Shown here one piece after another: positions 32,878-41,432 of a stretch of 64,000 nt of DNA (positions within the stretch are counted from its first letter, which is position 1; every line of letters begins with the position of its first letter). Location of the stretch: positions 248,001-312,000 of the forward strand of contig NZ_JACZZA010000002.1 of assembly GCF_014863405.1 (NCBI RefSeq), read 5' to 3'. This DNA comes from Dyella acidiphila (GTDB taxonomy: Bacteria > Pseudomonadota > Gammaproteobacteria > Xanthomonadales > Rhodanobacteraceae). The notes below the pieces were generated by a model that saw nothing but the letters and a program-made list of their open reading frames with translations, ran no database searches and was not told the DNA's origin. A program made the translations under genes and the position numbers.

Positions 32878-34464
32878 CTAAGCGCTGGTCTTCTCCGGAT
32901 GCTTGACCAGATACGCGCGCATCTCGGCCGTTTGCGATGACCATTGCGGGTCGTCGCCGAAGTGATCGATAAAGTAGTGGATGGTGTCGTACACACCCGG
33001 CAGGTTGTGGTCCATCTGGTTGCAGGACCGCACGATGTAACCGCCGGGCTTCTCCGGGTATTCCTTGATCATGGTGTCCGCCAGGGCCTCGGCCTTTTCA
33101 GGCTGATGAGCGGCATGATTGTAGAGATCGCCAAGCACGCCCATGCCGTAATAGTTGTGCGGATCACGCTGCAACACCGCCAGCAGCGTGGCTTCGGCGT
33201 GTTGGGGATCGCCGGCCTGAGCGTAAATATTGCCGAGCTCGTCGGCCATCGGATTGTTATCCGGGAACCGCTGCGCCACTGCCGCAAACATGGCGGTGGC
33301 GTCCTTGCGATCGCCTAGCGCAATCATTTCCTGTGCGCGCCAACGCAGTGCATCGACGTGTTGGGGATCGAAACGAAGCGTTTCACTATAGATCTCCACC
33401 GCCAGGCGCCGGTCCGAGTCGTAGACGTCGGATGCCATATTGATCAATTTGCCCGAACTCATATTTCCATCCAGCGCCGCTACTGTGCGCTGCTGACTTT
33501 CCGTCTTTGAGCAGTCGCAACTCGCCCGGTAAACAAGAGGGGTCTGCGCCACTATCCGCAGCAGCGGATTTTTCGACGCCAGCGCAAGATCCTTGGCACG
33601 CTGCGCATCCATCCCGCCGAAACGGCTGCCCCATTGTGGCAGCGCGTGATTCATCATCTCCATGTGGATGGCGAAATTGACCGGATCGGCCTTCAGGCCA
33701 AGCGCTGCCGCCTGATACATCTGGGTATCGTTGCCCGCCATGCCGGCGCCGTGAATCATCGTGGGATAGACCGCCGTAATGGAGCGATCGATCGACATCA
33801 GCCGATTCATATCCCGGTATGCCAGGTCCAGCTGCTGGTGCATGCCATCCACCTGCTGGTCGTTGAGCTGGTCGGCCATCGCCTCGCTTCTCGCCTCCTG
33901 TGCCGCTTCCACGTATTGCACGCTGCTGGCGGCAAGGGCGAAAGCGCTATTAGGCGATTGTTGCTTCCACACATCGATGACGCTGCGCGCCTCATCGCTG
34001 GCGTCATTGAATCCCGCATGCTGAAAAGCGATATCCAGCAGGCCTTGCTGCTGCGGATCGTGGCGCTGCTTATCCAGATAACCCTGGAAAATGCGATCCA
34101 CCTCATCGGCCTTGCCCGCCTTCAACAAGGCGGCAATGTCCTGCAAGGAGATGGTCTTGTGGTTGAGATACATGCAATACGCGCGGGTGGTGGCGCTGTC
34201 CCAATGAGTCCCCGGCAAATCCGGATAGCTCAGGCAGCGCTGCAACGGATCGGCGATAGTGTCGGCCTTGGCCACGGCAGCCATGAAAGCCGAATAATCC
34301 GCGCTGGCCTTGCGCTCGTTGCGGGTGTTGTACCAACCGGTGAACACGTAGCCGCCATATCCCAGCGCCAATACCGCAAGCACCAGGCCTAGCAGTGCCT
34401 GCCGGCGAATAGTCGAGCGGCCGCCGCCGGCCATGCCGGCATCGCGTGGATCCGAGTAATTCAT
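32878..34464 (-). CDS. membrane-anchored TPR protein
   Basis: The product is 528 residues from ATG 34464, with a GGGGGAAG box. One N-terminal membrane helix (about 22-43) anchors a long helical domain. The C-terminal part (about 355-490) has recognisable tetratricopeptide motifs such as 'RWRAQEMIALGDRKDATAMF' and 'GNIYAQAGDPQHAEATLLAV'. It probably acts as a periplasmic scaffold. It is convergent with the graspetide ligase 50 bp away. A shared function is not supported by orientation. Confidence 0.75.
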   Translation of the reverse strand: MNYSDPRDAGMAGGGRSTIRRQALLGLVLAVLALGYGGYVFTGWYNTRNERKASADYSAFMAAVAKADTIADPLQRCLSYPDLPGTHWDSATTRAYCMYLNHKTISLQDIAALLKAGKADEVDRIFQGYLDKQRHDPQQQGLLDIAFQHAGFNDASDEARSVIDVWKQQSPNSAFALAASSVQYVEAAQEARSEAMADQLNDQQVDGMHQQLDLAYRDMNRLMSIDRSITAVYPTMIHGAGMAGNDTQMYQAAALGLKADPVNFAIHMEMMNHALPQWGSRFGGMDAQRAKDLALASKNPLLRIVAQTPLVYRASCDCSKTESQQRTVAALDGNMSSGKLINMASDVYDSDRRLAVEIYSETLRFDPQHVDALRWRAQEMIALGDRKDATAMFAAVAQRFPDNNPMADELGNIYAQAGDPQHAEATLLAVLQRDPHNYYGMGVLGDLYNHAAHQPEKAEALADTMIKEYPEKPGGYIVRSCNQMDHNLPGVYDTIHYFIDHFGDDPQWSSQTAEMRAYLVKHPEKTSA

Positions 34465-34591
34465 GCTTCCCCCATCCCTGAATCGCGCGCGCCTTGGCGA
34501 ACCGCGCTGCGCCTGCGCCCGGCACCATAGCATTGGCGCTAGATAGCCGTCTGCAAACGGCCATCGAAAGTGCGGATGGCCGAGGTTTTAT

Positions 34592-35185
34592 TTATCCATC
34601 GATAGCACGCAGCAGTTGCTGGCGCCCTTCCCTCAAGACCTCCTCGGCAAGATCGGGATCCGCCTCCACCACCGCCCGCGCCAGCACCAGCGAACCGACC
34701 ATCTGGCTGAACACGGCCACCGCCTTTTTCCGGCCTTCCGGCAGGTTGTCGCCATCGATCAGCTTGGCCATCTCGTCGAAATTCCACGCCAGCCCGCGCG
34801 CATAAGCCTGCCGCGCCTCCGCGCCAAGCCGCCGCACGTCGCCGGCAAATGCCGTCATCGGACAACCCGCCTCGATATTGGCCAAATGCTCGGCGGACAG
34901 ATAACCCTGCACATGCTGCTGCATGGGGTCGGCCTCCGCTGCCCGCGCCGTCTCAAAGCAGCCCAGCAACATGGCGGCGCCGTCTTCCATCGCCTTGTCC
35001 ATCACCGCCGCGACCAAGGCGTCCTTGGATTTGAAGTGGTTATAGAAGCCGCCCTGGGTGAAGCCGGCGGCCTTGGTGAGCTCGCTCAGCCCCACCGCCG
35101 ACACCCCGCGTTCGCGGAACAATTTTTCCGCAGCGGCGACGATAGCCTTTTTATTTTCAACAGCTTGCTGCTTTGAAACGCCCAT
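34592..35185 (-). CDS. TetR-family regulator (NemR/AcrR-like) of the SnoaL-SDR pair
   Basis: The product is 197 residues, with AGGAG 7 nt before the ATG. The HTH is clear ('AVGLSELTKAAGFTQGGFYN' then 'HFKSKDALV', about residues 30-58), and the C-terminal domain is of the TetR_C_16/NemR type with a cysteine in 'EAGCPMTAF'. It is divergent from the SnoaL-like and SDR genes. Two 18-bp palindromes in between are its likely sites. NemR-like proteins often sense electrophiles through cysteine; this is a possibility, not shown here. Confidence 0.9.
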   Translation of the reverse strand: MGVSKQQAVENKKAIVAAAEKLFRERGVSAVGLSELTKAAGFTQGGFYNHFKSKDALVAAVMDKAMEDGAAMLLGCFETARAAEADPMQQHVQGYLSAEHLANIEAGCPMTAFAGDVRRLGAEARQAYARGLAWNFDEMAKLIDGDNLPEGRKKAVAVFSQMVGSLVLARAVVEADPDLAEEVLREGRQQLLRAIDG

Positions 35186-35230
35186 CTGGCGGCTCCTGGC
35201 CCACGGCCGGTGAGAATTTATTTCACATCA

Positions 35231-35248
35231 CAATGGTGATCACCATTG
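35231..35248. promoter_or_regulatory. perfect 18-bp palindromic TetR operator (site 1)
   Basis: CAATGGTGATCACCATTG is perfectly self-complementary and lies 46 bp before the TetR start. A near-identical site starts 53 bp further on. Confidence 0.85.
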
Positions 35249-35283
35249 ACAATGGATGGCGACGCGCCCATTCTACGCCACGT

Positions 35284-35301
35284 CAATGGTGATCGCCATT
35301 G
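35284..35301. promoter_or_regulatory. 18-bp palindromic TetR operator (site 2, one mismatch)
   Basis: CAATGGTGATCGCCATTG differs from site 1 by one base. The 53-bp centre-to-centre distance is close to five helical turns, so dimers would face the same side of the DNA. Confidence 0.8.
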
Positions 35302-35384
35302 TGATTTCCCTCCGGCGCCAGCCGGTGCCGAAAGCCACAGCGACGACCCAGCCCGGTGTTCGCGCCATCCCAGAGGAACCGACC

Positions 35385-35786
35385 ATGTCCACCACCTCGC
35401 CCGCCCAGAACAAGGCCCTGGTTCTTCAAGCCTTCGACACGCTGTTCAACCAGCGCGACTACGCCACCGCCGAGCGCTTCTGGTCCGCGCAGTACATCCA
35501 GCACAGCGCGCATATCGAGCCCGGCCGCGATGGCCTGTTCAAGCTGATCCGCAGCATCCCCGATGGCTTGCGCTACGAGCACGGCCTGATCCTGGCCGAG
35601 GGCGATTACGTAATCGTGCATGGCCGCTTCTCCGGCCACGGCCGGCCGGCCGCATGGATCGCCGCCGATGTGCTGCGCATCGAGAACGGCCAGCTCGCCG
35701 AGCACTGGGACGTGCTGCAAGACGAAGCGACACAAACCGAATCCAAGAGCGGACTGCCGATGTTCGGCGACCGCTTCCCTGCCTGA
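35385..35786 (+). CDS. SnoaL-like polyketide cyclase / NTF2-fold protein
   Basis: The product is 133 residues, with AGAGGA before the ATG. The SnoaL-type order is seen: 'FDTLFNQRDYATAERFWSAQ', 'YIQHSAHIEPGRDGLFKLI', then 'DYVIVHGRFSGHG' and the C-terminal 'NGQLAEHWDVLQDEA'. His residues in 'YIQHSAHI' and the 'EHWDVLQ' block are family-typical active-site elements. Small-molecule isomerase, cyclase or hydrolase roles are known in the family. It precedes an SDR gene by 19 bp in an operon under the divergent TetR. Confidence 0.85.
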   Translation: MSTTSPAQNKALVLQAFDTLFNQRDYATAERFWSAQYIQHSAHIEPGRDGLFKLIRSIPDGLRYEHGLILAEGDYVIVHGRFSGHGRPAAWIAADVLRIENGQLAEHWDVLQDEATQTESKSGLPMFGDRFPA

Positions 35787-35805
35787 TCCTACGAGGAGAC
35801 TTCCC

Positions 35806-36564
35806 ATGAAACTCAATGGCAATACGATCTTTATCACCGGCGGCGGCTCGGGCATCGGCCGCGGTCTGGCCGAAGCGCTGCACAAGCTGGGCAACAAGGT
35901 GATTATCGCCGGCCGCCGCAGCAGCCATCTCAATGCCGTCATCGCCGCCAATCCCGGCATGGAAGCGGTGGAGCTGGATGTGGCCGATCCGGCCAGCATC
36001 GAGCGCGTGGCGAAAAAGCTGATCGCCGATCACCCCGAACTGAATGTGCTGATCAACAACGCCGGCGTCATGCAGCTCGACTCGGTGGCCGGCAAGATCG
36101 ACGACGCCCTGCTCACCTCCACCATCACCACCAACCTGCTCGGCCCGATCCGCATGACGTCTGCGCTGATCGAGCATCTGAAAACCAAGAACAACGCTGT
36201 GGTGGCCTACACCACCTCCGTGCTGGCCTTCGTACCGCTGGCCGTCAGCGGTATTTATTCCTCGACCAAGGCAGCGCTGCACTCCTATCTCCTGTCGCAG
36301 CGTTTCGCGCTGCGCGACACCAGCGTGCGCGTGCTGGAAATCGCCCCGCCGTGGGTGCGTACCGAACTGTTGAACAGCCAGGAAGCCGAACAGGCCATGC
36401 CGCTCGATCAGTTCATCGCCGAAACGATGGAAGCGCTGGGCAAGGATACGGACGAGGTGCTGGTGGAATCGGCGCATCCGTTCCGCAACAACGTGGGACC
36501 GAATGAGCATGGCTTCGTCAATGGATTCAACGAGCAGGCGTCGGCGCTGTTCGGTGGTGCGTAA
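35806..36564 (+). CDS. short-chain dehydrogenase/reductase (DltE-like)
   Basis: The product is 252 residues, with ACGAGGAGA before the ATG. The classical SDR features are complete: 'TGGGSGIGRGLA' for NAD(P) binding (about 11-22), 'NNAGV' (about 85-89), Ser in 'TTSVLAF', and the catalytic 'YSSTK' (about 152-156). It resembles the DltE/YqjQ-type group of cytoplasmic oxidoreductases. It is the second gene of the TetR-controlled operon with the SnoaL-like protein, suggesting joint action on a reactive carbonyl compound. Confidence 0.9.
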   Translation: MKLNGNTIFITGGGSGIGRGLAEALHKLGNKVIIAGRRSSHLNAVIAANPGMEAVELDVADPASIERVAKKLIADHPELNVLINNAGVMQLDSVAGKIDDALLTSTITTNLLGPIRMTSALIEHLKTKNNAVVAYTTSVLAFVPLAVSGIYSSTKAALHSYLLSQRFALRDTSVRVLEIAPPWVRTELLNSQEAEQAMPLDQFIAETMEALGKDTDEVLVESAHPFRNNVGPNEHGFVNGFNEQASALFGGA

Positions 36565-36585
36565 AGCGATGTAGCTGTACGCTGA

Positions 36586-36611
36586 AAGGGGCCCTCGCAA
36601 GAGGGCCTCTT
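36586..36611. terminator. hairpin after the SDR gene
   Basis: GGCCCTC-GCAA-GAGGGCC with an extended AAG/CTT base forms a stable stem 22 bp after the SDR stop. There is no clear T-run. An equivalent, diverged structure occurs before the second copy of the duplicated gene (about 37180-37215). Confidence 0.6.
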
Positions 36612-36718
36612 CAGCCATACCCCAGGGAAAAGGGAGCGCGGTAGGGCATTCACAACTCCAAGTTCCGCATGTCCACGGGGGGTGGGCATCCGCTACGCGA
36701 AATCTTTCGGAGCTATTT

Positions 36719-37114
36719 ATGAAACTACCGGTTGCCGTACTTCTTGCCGGTGCGCTGGCGATCAGCCAGAGCGCACATGCCGACAAAATCTGGAATGCCA
36801 ATCCCAATCCGGATATCAATAAATGGATATCCGGCATGTACGCCAGTATCGACGGACCGTTGGGTTCCTGGCTGCAGATCTGCCAAACAGCACAAGCCGT
36901 CTACTGCCAGGTCGTCATCCAGGCCAATCGCGGTGTCAACACCAGTGACAGCGACGTCGAGAATCATTTCACCGTACGCTTTACCGGCAGCCATACGCGT
37001 TACGACAGTTGCCACATCTATCCGAAGGATCCCGGCAACGTGAACAATAAATCGCTGCGCGGTGCCAATTGCTACGCCCCCGGTCACGTAGCGGACTACT
37101 ACAAACTCAAATGA
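36719..37114 (+). CDS. secreted 131-residue protein, copy 1
   Basis: A GGAG box lies 6 nt before the ATG. The signal peptide (1-21, 'QSAHA') is nearly identical in copy 2. The mature part has five cysteines, including 'QICQTAQAVYCQV', 'DSCHIYP' and 'GANCY', and 'WISGMYASIDGPLG' near its N-terminus. No family recognised. The disulfide pattern suggests a stable extracellular protein, possibly an inhibitor or surface component; this is only a guess. Confidence 0.75.
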   Translation: MKLPVAVLLAGALAISQSAHADKIWNANPNPDINKWISGMYASIDGPLGSWLQICQTAQAVYCQVVIQANRGVNTSDSDVENHFTVRFTGSHTRYDSCHIYPKDPGNVNNKSLRGANCYAPGHVADYYKLK

Positions 37115-37214
37115 TGCAAAGCCTCCTTTGCATCAAAGAGAGCGCTACTTTTATGTAGCGCGTAAAACAGCGCAGAAGTACGCTGAAAAAAAGGGGACTC
37201 TCGCCAGAGATCCC

Positions 37215-37230
37215 CTGCAGCCGGCTGCAG
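37215..37230. promoter_or_regulatory. perfect 16-bp palindrome before copy 2
   Basis: CTGCAGCCGGCTGCAG is fully self-complementary and lies 71 bp before the second gene. Copy 1 lacks it, keeping only the CTTCAGCC part, so it arose after the duplication. Operator or terminator function is open. Confidence 0.45.
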
Positions 37231-37300
37231 TATTCACAACTCCGAATTCCGCACGTCCACACGGGGCGGGCATTCACCGCGGAATCTTTCGGAGCTACCC

Positions 37301-37696
37301 ATGAAACTACCGGTTGCGATACTTCTTGCCGGCGCACTGGCGATCAGCCAGGCCGCTCATGCCGACAAAGTCTGGAACGACAATGCCAATTCGACTATCA
37401 ACAACTGGATATCCGGCATGTACGCCGGTATCGGCGGAGAGCTGGGCACGGTACTGCAGGACTGCCAGAGAGCCCAGGCCATCGACTGCCAGGTGACCAT
37501 CCAGGCAAATGGCGGCGTGCATGTCAGCGCCTCCGACGACCAGAATCATTTCACCGTACGCTTTGCCGGCGCCCATGTGCAATACGACGCCTGCCATATC
37601 TATCCGAAGAATCCCGGCAACGCGAGCGACAAATCACTGCGCGGCGCCAATTGCTACGACCCCGGTCACGTGGCCCACTACTACAAACTCAATTGA
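37301..37696 (+). CDS. secreted 131-residue protein, copy 2
   Basis: This paralogue has the same length as copy 1 and the same Cys positions ('QDCQRAQAIDCQV', 'DACHIYP', 'GANCY'). Changes are spread through the mature part, mostly conservative, while the signal peptide is almost unchanged. This indicates both copies are under selection and not recent identical duplicates. A strong terminator follows. Confidence 0.75.
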   Translation: MKLPVAILLAGALAISQAAHADKVWNDNANSTINNWISGMYAGIGGELGTVLQDCQRAQAIDCQVTIQANGGVHVSASDDQNHFTVRFAGAHVQYDACHIYPKNPGNASDKSLRGANCYDPGHVAHYYKLN

Positions 37697-37756
37697 TGCA
37701 AAGACTCGCGTAATTTAAAGCGGCGGCGCGAGCCAAGCGCTTGCGCCGATTGCGCC

Positions 37757-37797
37757 ACGATGGTTCGCGATCCCTGCTCTGCGAGCCATCGTTTTTT
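37757..37797 (+). terminator. rho-independent terminator after the duplicated secreted-protein genes
   Basis: ACGATGGTTCGC pairs with GCGAGCCATCGT (one mismatch) over a 12-nt loop and is followed by GTTTTTTATT. It ends the plus-strand unit just before the convergent porin gene. Confidence 0.8.
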
Positions 37798-37815
37798 ATT
37801 GCCGCAAGCACCGAT

Positions 37816-39210
37816 TCAATAAGAGAACGACAGGGAACTCATCCACGTCAGCGCCTTCGGCTGCTGCGGCGAGGGAATCGGATTGACGGTATAGCTCAGC
37901 TGGTTGGATAGATAAATGCCGCGCCGCACGCGGTACACGTAAGACAGCGCATAGTTGCGGCTGAAATCCACCGCCGTAAAACCATCGGCCTGGCGCATGT
38001 GCTCGAACGAACGGCTGAGCTGATTAAAGGTGTAGCCCAGCGCGATCACGTCATAGGGGCGCGCGAACGGACCCAGCATATACAAGGTGGCGCCGACATC
38101 CCCGGCGTACACATTGCGATCGGGCGGCGCGTAATCGGCCTTCACGTTGATATAAAACCCTCGATACGCCTGCGCGGCATCGGTCTGCAGAATTTGATAA
38201 TCACCCACCAGGTAATAGGCGTAATTGCTGCCGGCATAGCCACCGCGGAAATTGGCAAACTGTGTCTGGTTGTAGATCACGCCCTGGCGCAGCCACATCA
38301 TGTGCTGCTGGGGCGTGGCATCCAGCTGATAGCCCAGCTCATTGATATAGAGCGGCCCGGCGCCGGGGATATGCCACTTCAAGCCCCAGAAATTATTGCT
38401 GTGCCAGTCCGCCAGCGGTCCGTCCGGATCCGCGCTGCGCGTCACGCCGATACGGTCGTAGAAATGCTTGCTGGGCGAAGCCAGGCGCAGATTCGCCTCG
38501 GGCGCGGTTTTGTTGAAAATAAAACCGACCTCGTAGGGAATTGAACTGCCGACACCCGCCGGCGAAGTAGTGGAATTAGTGCCCAGGGAAAACCCATAAA
38601 ACTGGTTGCCCAATTCTTCATATCCGTATTGCACCTGCACGCGCCCGTCGTTGAAGCGCTGGGTGATGTACAAGCTGTTGATGGCGAAGCCGGACGGATT
38701 TTCTCCCACATAGGAAAACGCCTGCACGTTCGCGTTGATCACTAGCTGCGAGGCGCCGGCAAAGCCGATGCGGGACAAATCGTAGACCAGGTACGCATAG
38801 GTATTGGCGCGATACGTGGGATCCTGCCCGATATAAAGCTGAGGCCGCGCGCCGTGATCGAGCAGATCGAAGGTGCCGCCCACCACGCTGCCGCCTTCGA
38901 TCAGCCAGCCCTTGTCCGCCAGCTTGCGGCGGAATTGCCCCATCTCCGGCGACATGGTTTCGCAGGTGCTGATCGCCGGATTGGTCGTGCCCTGCGGCAG
39001 CAGATCGTCATAGCGATGGCACGGTGCCATATCGGTATTGGCGCCGATACCATCCGAGTCCGCCAAGGGCACCAGCTTGGCGTGCGCGTTACCGCTAACG
39101 GCCGATAAGGCCAGCAGCAGGCCTGCAGTCCATATTGAGCTGACATGGCGAGATTTCAGCGACAAAACGAACTCTCGCACCAGCGTGGGGAACGGGCGCA
39201 ACAGGTACAT
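37816..39210 (-). CDS. oprB: OprB-type carbohydrate-selective porin
   Basis: The product is 464 residues. A long signal region (to about 'GNAHA', residue 44) precedes a mature part with the OprB order. 'KLADKGWLIEGGSVVGGTFD' comes first, then alternating strands rich in Tyr/Asn, and finally 'LTWMSSLSFSY', ending in an aromatic residue as BAM substrates do. OprB porins let glucose and other sugars through the outer membrane. No sugar transporter is adjacent. An earlier start is possible because the signal region is long. Confidence 0.75.
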   Translation of the reverse strand: MYLLRPFPTLVREFVLSLKSRHVSSIWTAGLLLALSAVSGNAHAKLVPLADSDGIGANTDMAPCHRYDDLLPQGTTNPAISTCETMSPEMGQFRRKLADKGWLIEGGSVVGGTFDLLDHGARPQLYIGQDPTYRANTYAYLVYDLSRIGFAGASQLVINANVQAFSYVGENPSGFAINSLYITQRFNDGRVQVQYGYEELGNQFYGFSLGTNSTTSPAGVGSSIPYEVGFIFNKTAPEANLRLASPSKHFYDRIGVTRSADPDGPLADWHSNNFWGLKWHIPGAGPLYINELGYQLDATPQQHMMWLRQGVIYNQTQFANFRGGYAGSNYAYYLVGDYQILQTDAAQAYRGFYINVKADYAPPDRNVYAGDVGATLYMLGPFARPYDVIALGYTFNQLSRSFEHMRQADGFTAVDFSRNYALSYVYRVRRGIYLSNQLSYTVNPIPSPQQPKALTWMSSLSFSY

Positions 39211-39405
39211 GCGATTGTCGTGGGGAGTGGGGCGTTATGGGCTACGGTAGTCAGGCCGCCTATCCAAATACAGTGCCAGATGTCATATCCGGTACAGTAA
39301 TATGAGCCTCCCCTCGTAAACAGCTAAAGCGCGTGCATGGCGTGATCGCACGCCAGCAGATCGCGCGGTAGGATGCGAGGGTCCAAGGTCCCTACCGGGC
39401 TGCCC

Positions 39406-40005
39406 ATGAGTATTTCCAGCGTAAGCAGTACTCAGTTGCCGGCCGTAAGTGGCCTGGCGGCATCCCGCTACGCGCATCATAAAAAAGCGTTCGGCGAATC
39501 AAAGCCGGTCGCCTCTCCCGCCGCCACCGGCGCCTCCACCGACAACGCCGGCCAACTCGCATCGGCGATTGCAACGGCACTGGCGCAACTGGGTCTTACT
39601 GCGGCGCCGGGTTCCACCGCCAGCACGGCCATCGCTACCTCGGTAACGCGTGCACCGAGTGCCGTCGCCACGCAAAGCCGCACCGCCCTCGCCACCGAAC
39701 CGGGCCAGCAAAAGGCGCAGCAACAGGTCCAGCAATACCGCAATGTCGCGTCGACCTTTTCCAGCCTGGCCCAGGCCCTGGATGCCAGCTCGCGCTATAC
39801 CTCATCCACGCCCAACGGCAACGGCAGTCTGACCACGGTGTTCCAGAATCTGTGGTCATCCCTCGGCGCCACCTCTGCGACGCAAACAGACGCGGCCAGC
39901 AATGCCCTGCCCAGCCTGCAATCGTTTATGCAGACGCTAACGCAAAATGTCGGCGAAAGCGGCATTGCAGGCTTACGCGGAATGTTTGTCGATACCGTCG
40001 CTTGA
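39406..40005 (+). CDS. low-complexity Ala/Ser/Thr/Gln-rich protein
   Basis: The product is 199 residues. The N-terminus 'MSISSVSSTQLPAVSGLAAS' has no signal peptide. The rest is dominated by Ala, Ser, Thr and Gln, with a helical C-terminal part ('LPSLQSFMQTLTQNVGESG'). The style resembles small proteins of unknown function found widely in this group of bacteria. It ends 16 bp before the convergent 7TM gene. No motif allows a function. Confidence 0.6.
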   Translation: MSISSVSSTQLPAVSGLAASRYAHHKKAFGESKPVASPAATGASTDNAGQLASAIATALAQLGLTAAPGSTASTAIATSVTRAPSAVATQSRTALATEPGQQKAQQQVQQYRNVASTFSSLAQALDASSRYTSSTPNGNGSLTTVFQNLWSSLGATSATQTDAASNALPSLQSFMQTLTQNVGESGIAGLRGMFVDTVA

Positions 40006-40021
40006 ACTACGGCATATCCGC

Positions 40022-41350
40022 TTACGTTTTCCGCGCGTAGCCAGCCGCGCGCAGCAAGATCAACCAGAACAGCAGCGGGATAAACACCGCATACGCATAC
40101 TGCCCGCGCGCCACGCCCGTTCCGTAAGGAAACCAGATGCCCGGAATACCCAGGGCATTGAGTTCCGTCGCAAACAGGCCAACGCCGACCAGGATGGCGC
40201 AAAGCGCGGCCAGATAATCCGACAACCTGGCTGCGCGGATCACACCCAGTCCGATGATCCCTACATAGAGCGCGGCATAGCCCAGGCGAGCGGCTTCCAC
40301 CAACAGATCGGCGCCCAGCTTGAGCGCATGACTGGCTTCCGGCATAAACCACGGGCGCCCCATCAGCGCGCCGACCGCATAAGCCACTGCAAGGCCACCC
40401 ACCACATGGCCCAGCCACGGATAGCGGTTCACGCGAAACCAGTCCCGCCATGCCAGCGTCCATGCCGCCAGGTTGAGCGGCTTGAGGATTACGACCGTGG
40501 CGAGGTCATAGCTGCGCAGGCTCAGCCAGGGCGTCCAGTAGAACAGCACCTGGTTGACCCGCAGCAATGCCAGCAGCAGCAGCGCCATGGCCAGCCAGCG
40601 ATAGGTATCCGGAGTCCGGCATGCGATCAGTGCGAAGACCATCAGCGCCAGCACCACAAAGGCGCACGGCTCGATCGCATCCGCCACATACCCTTTGAAA
40701 GTCTGCAGCCATTGCAGCTGATGCAGCGCGTCGATGCTTTGCGCATCGCCGATCGCCGGTGCCACATGAATGCCGCCGTTGTCGTCTCCCGCATCGAGCG
40801 GATCCATCCATACGCGGAACGCAATCAGATAGGTATTCGTGCCAGCCGGCGACCACGAAGCCAGCGGAAATACACTCGGCCGTACGCCGAGCACTTTTGG
40901 CACGGCGCCCGAAAACACACCCGAGCCACCCTGTAGTTTGCCGTTGACGTACACCTGATACGTCGAATCGACCAAGGTCGGTCCCGCCAAGGCAAGCGGA
41001 ACAGCATGATCGCCGGCCACAGTGATTTTCAGCCGATACCAGGCATAGCCGGTGTATTGCGCATGGCCGCGCTTGCTCCAGCCCGATACATAGCCAGGCA
41101 ATCCGACATCGCCATCATGGGCACCCGGCGCGGGAGTGAGATCGACGGTCTCCCACGAACTGTCGTCGAAATCCGGCGAAGACCAGCGCGGATCGTCGCC
41201 CACATGGAATCGCCACGGCCCGTTCAACGCAACAGTCGAATGACCCAGCGTGACGTTTGCGACCGGAGCCGTTTCAGCCCAAGCCACCCGGCTGCCGAAC
41301 ATGAAAGCCGTAACCACGCAAAGAAAAACCAGAAGCCCCGAACGCCGCAT
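40022..41350 (-). CDS. 7TM receptor-like protein with extracytoplasmic jelly-roll domain, no output domain
   Basis: The product is 442 residues, with a CAGGGAG box before the ATG. A signal peptide (1-25) is followed by a galactose-binding-like domain (about 30-190) with the glycosidase-type wording 'LNGPWRFHVGDDPRWSSPDF'. Seven or so membrane helices follow (about 205-435), as in the 7TMR-DISM group. Those receptors usually carry a histidine kinase or GGDEF domain; here the protein stops 10 residues after the last helix. It may signal through a partner. A GH2-like sugar ligand is plausible. Confidence 0.7.
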   Translation of the reverse strand: MRRSGLLVFLCVVTAFMFGSRVAWAETAPVANVTLGHSTVALNGPWRFHVGDDPRWSSPDFDDSSWETVDLTPAPGAHDGDVGLPGYVSGWSKRGHAQYTGYAWYRLKITVAGDHAVPLALAGPTLVDSTYQVYVNGKLQGGSGVFSGAVPKVLGVRPSVFPLASWSPAGTNTYLIAFRVWMDPLDAGDDNGGIHVAPAIGDAQSIDALHQLQWLQTFKGYVADAIEPCAFVVLALMVFALIACRTPDTYRWLAMALLLLALLRVNQVLFYWTPWLSLRSYDLATVVILKPLNLAAWTLAWRDWFRVNRYPWLGHVVGGLAVAYAVGALMGRPWFMPEASHALKLGADLLVEAARLGYAALYVGIIGLGVIRAARLSDYLAALCAILVGVGLFATELNALGIPGIWFPYGTGVARGQYAYAVFIPLLFWLILLRAAGYARKT

Positions 41351-41432
41351 CGAATCGCTCCCTGCTGTGTCCTCGCGGAGTCTAAGCGAGACTTCAGGAA
41401 AACGCATAAGCGACACCCGTCGCCCGCTAACG

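Larger units (their letters stand above)
36577..37696. repeat. tandem duplication of a secreted-protein gene with its upstream region
   Basis: The segment from TACGCTGAAA at 36577 to the end of the first 131-codon gene is repeated from 37172 to 37696. The leader hairpin region, about 70 bp of upstream sequence (ATTCACAACTCC..., TCTTTCGGAGCTA) and the full coding sequence are all conserved. Start codons are 582 bp apart. Confidence 0.85.
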
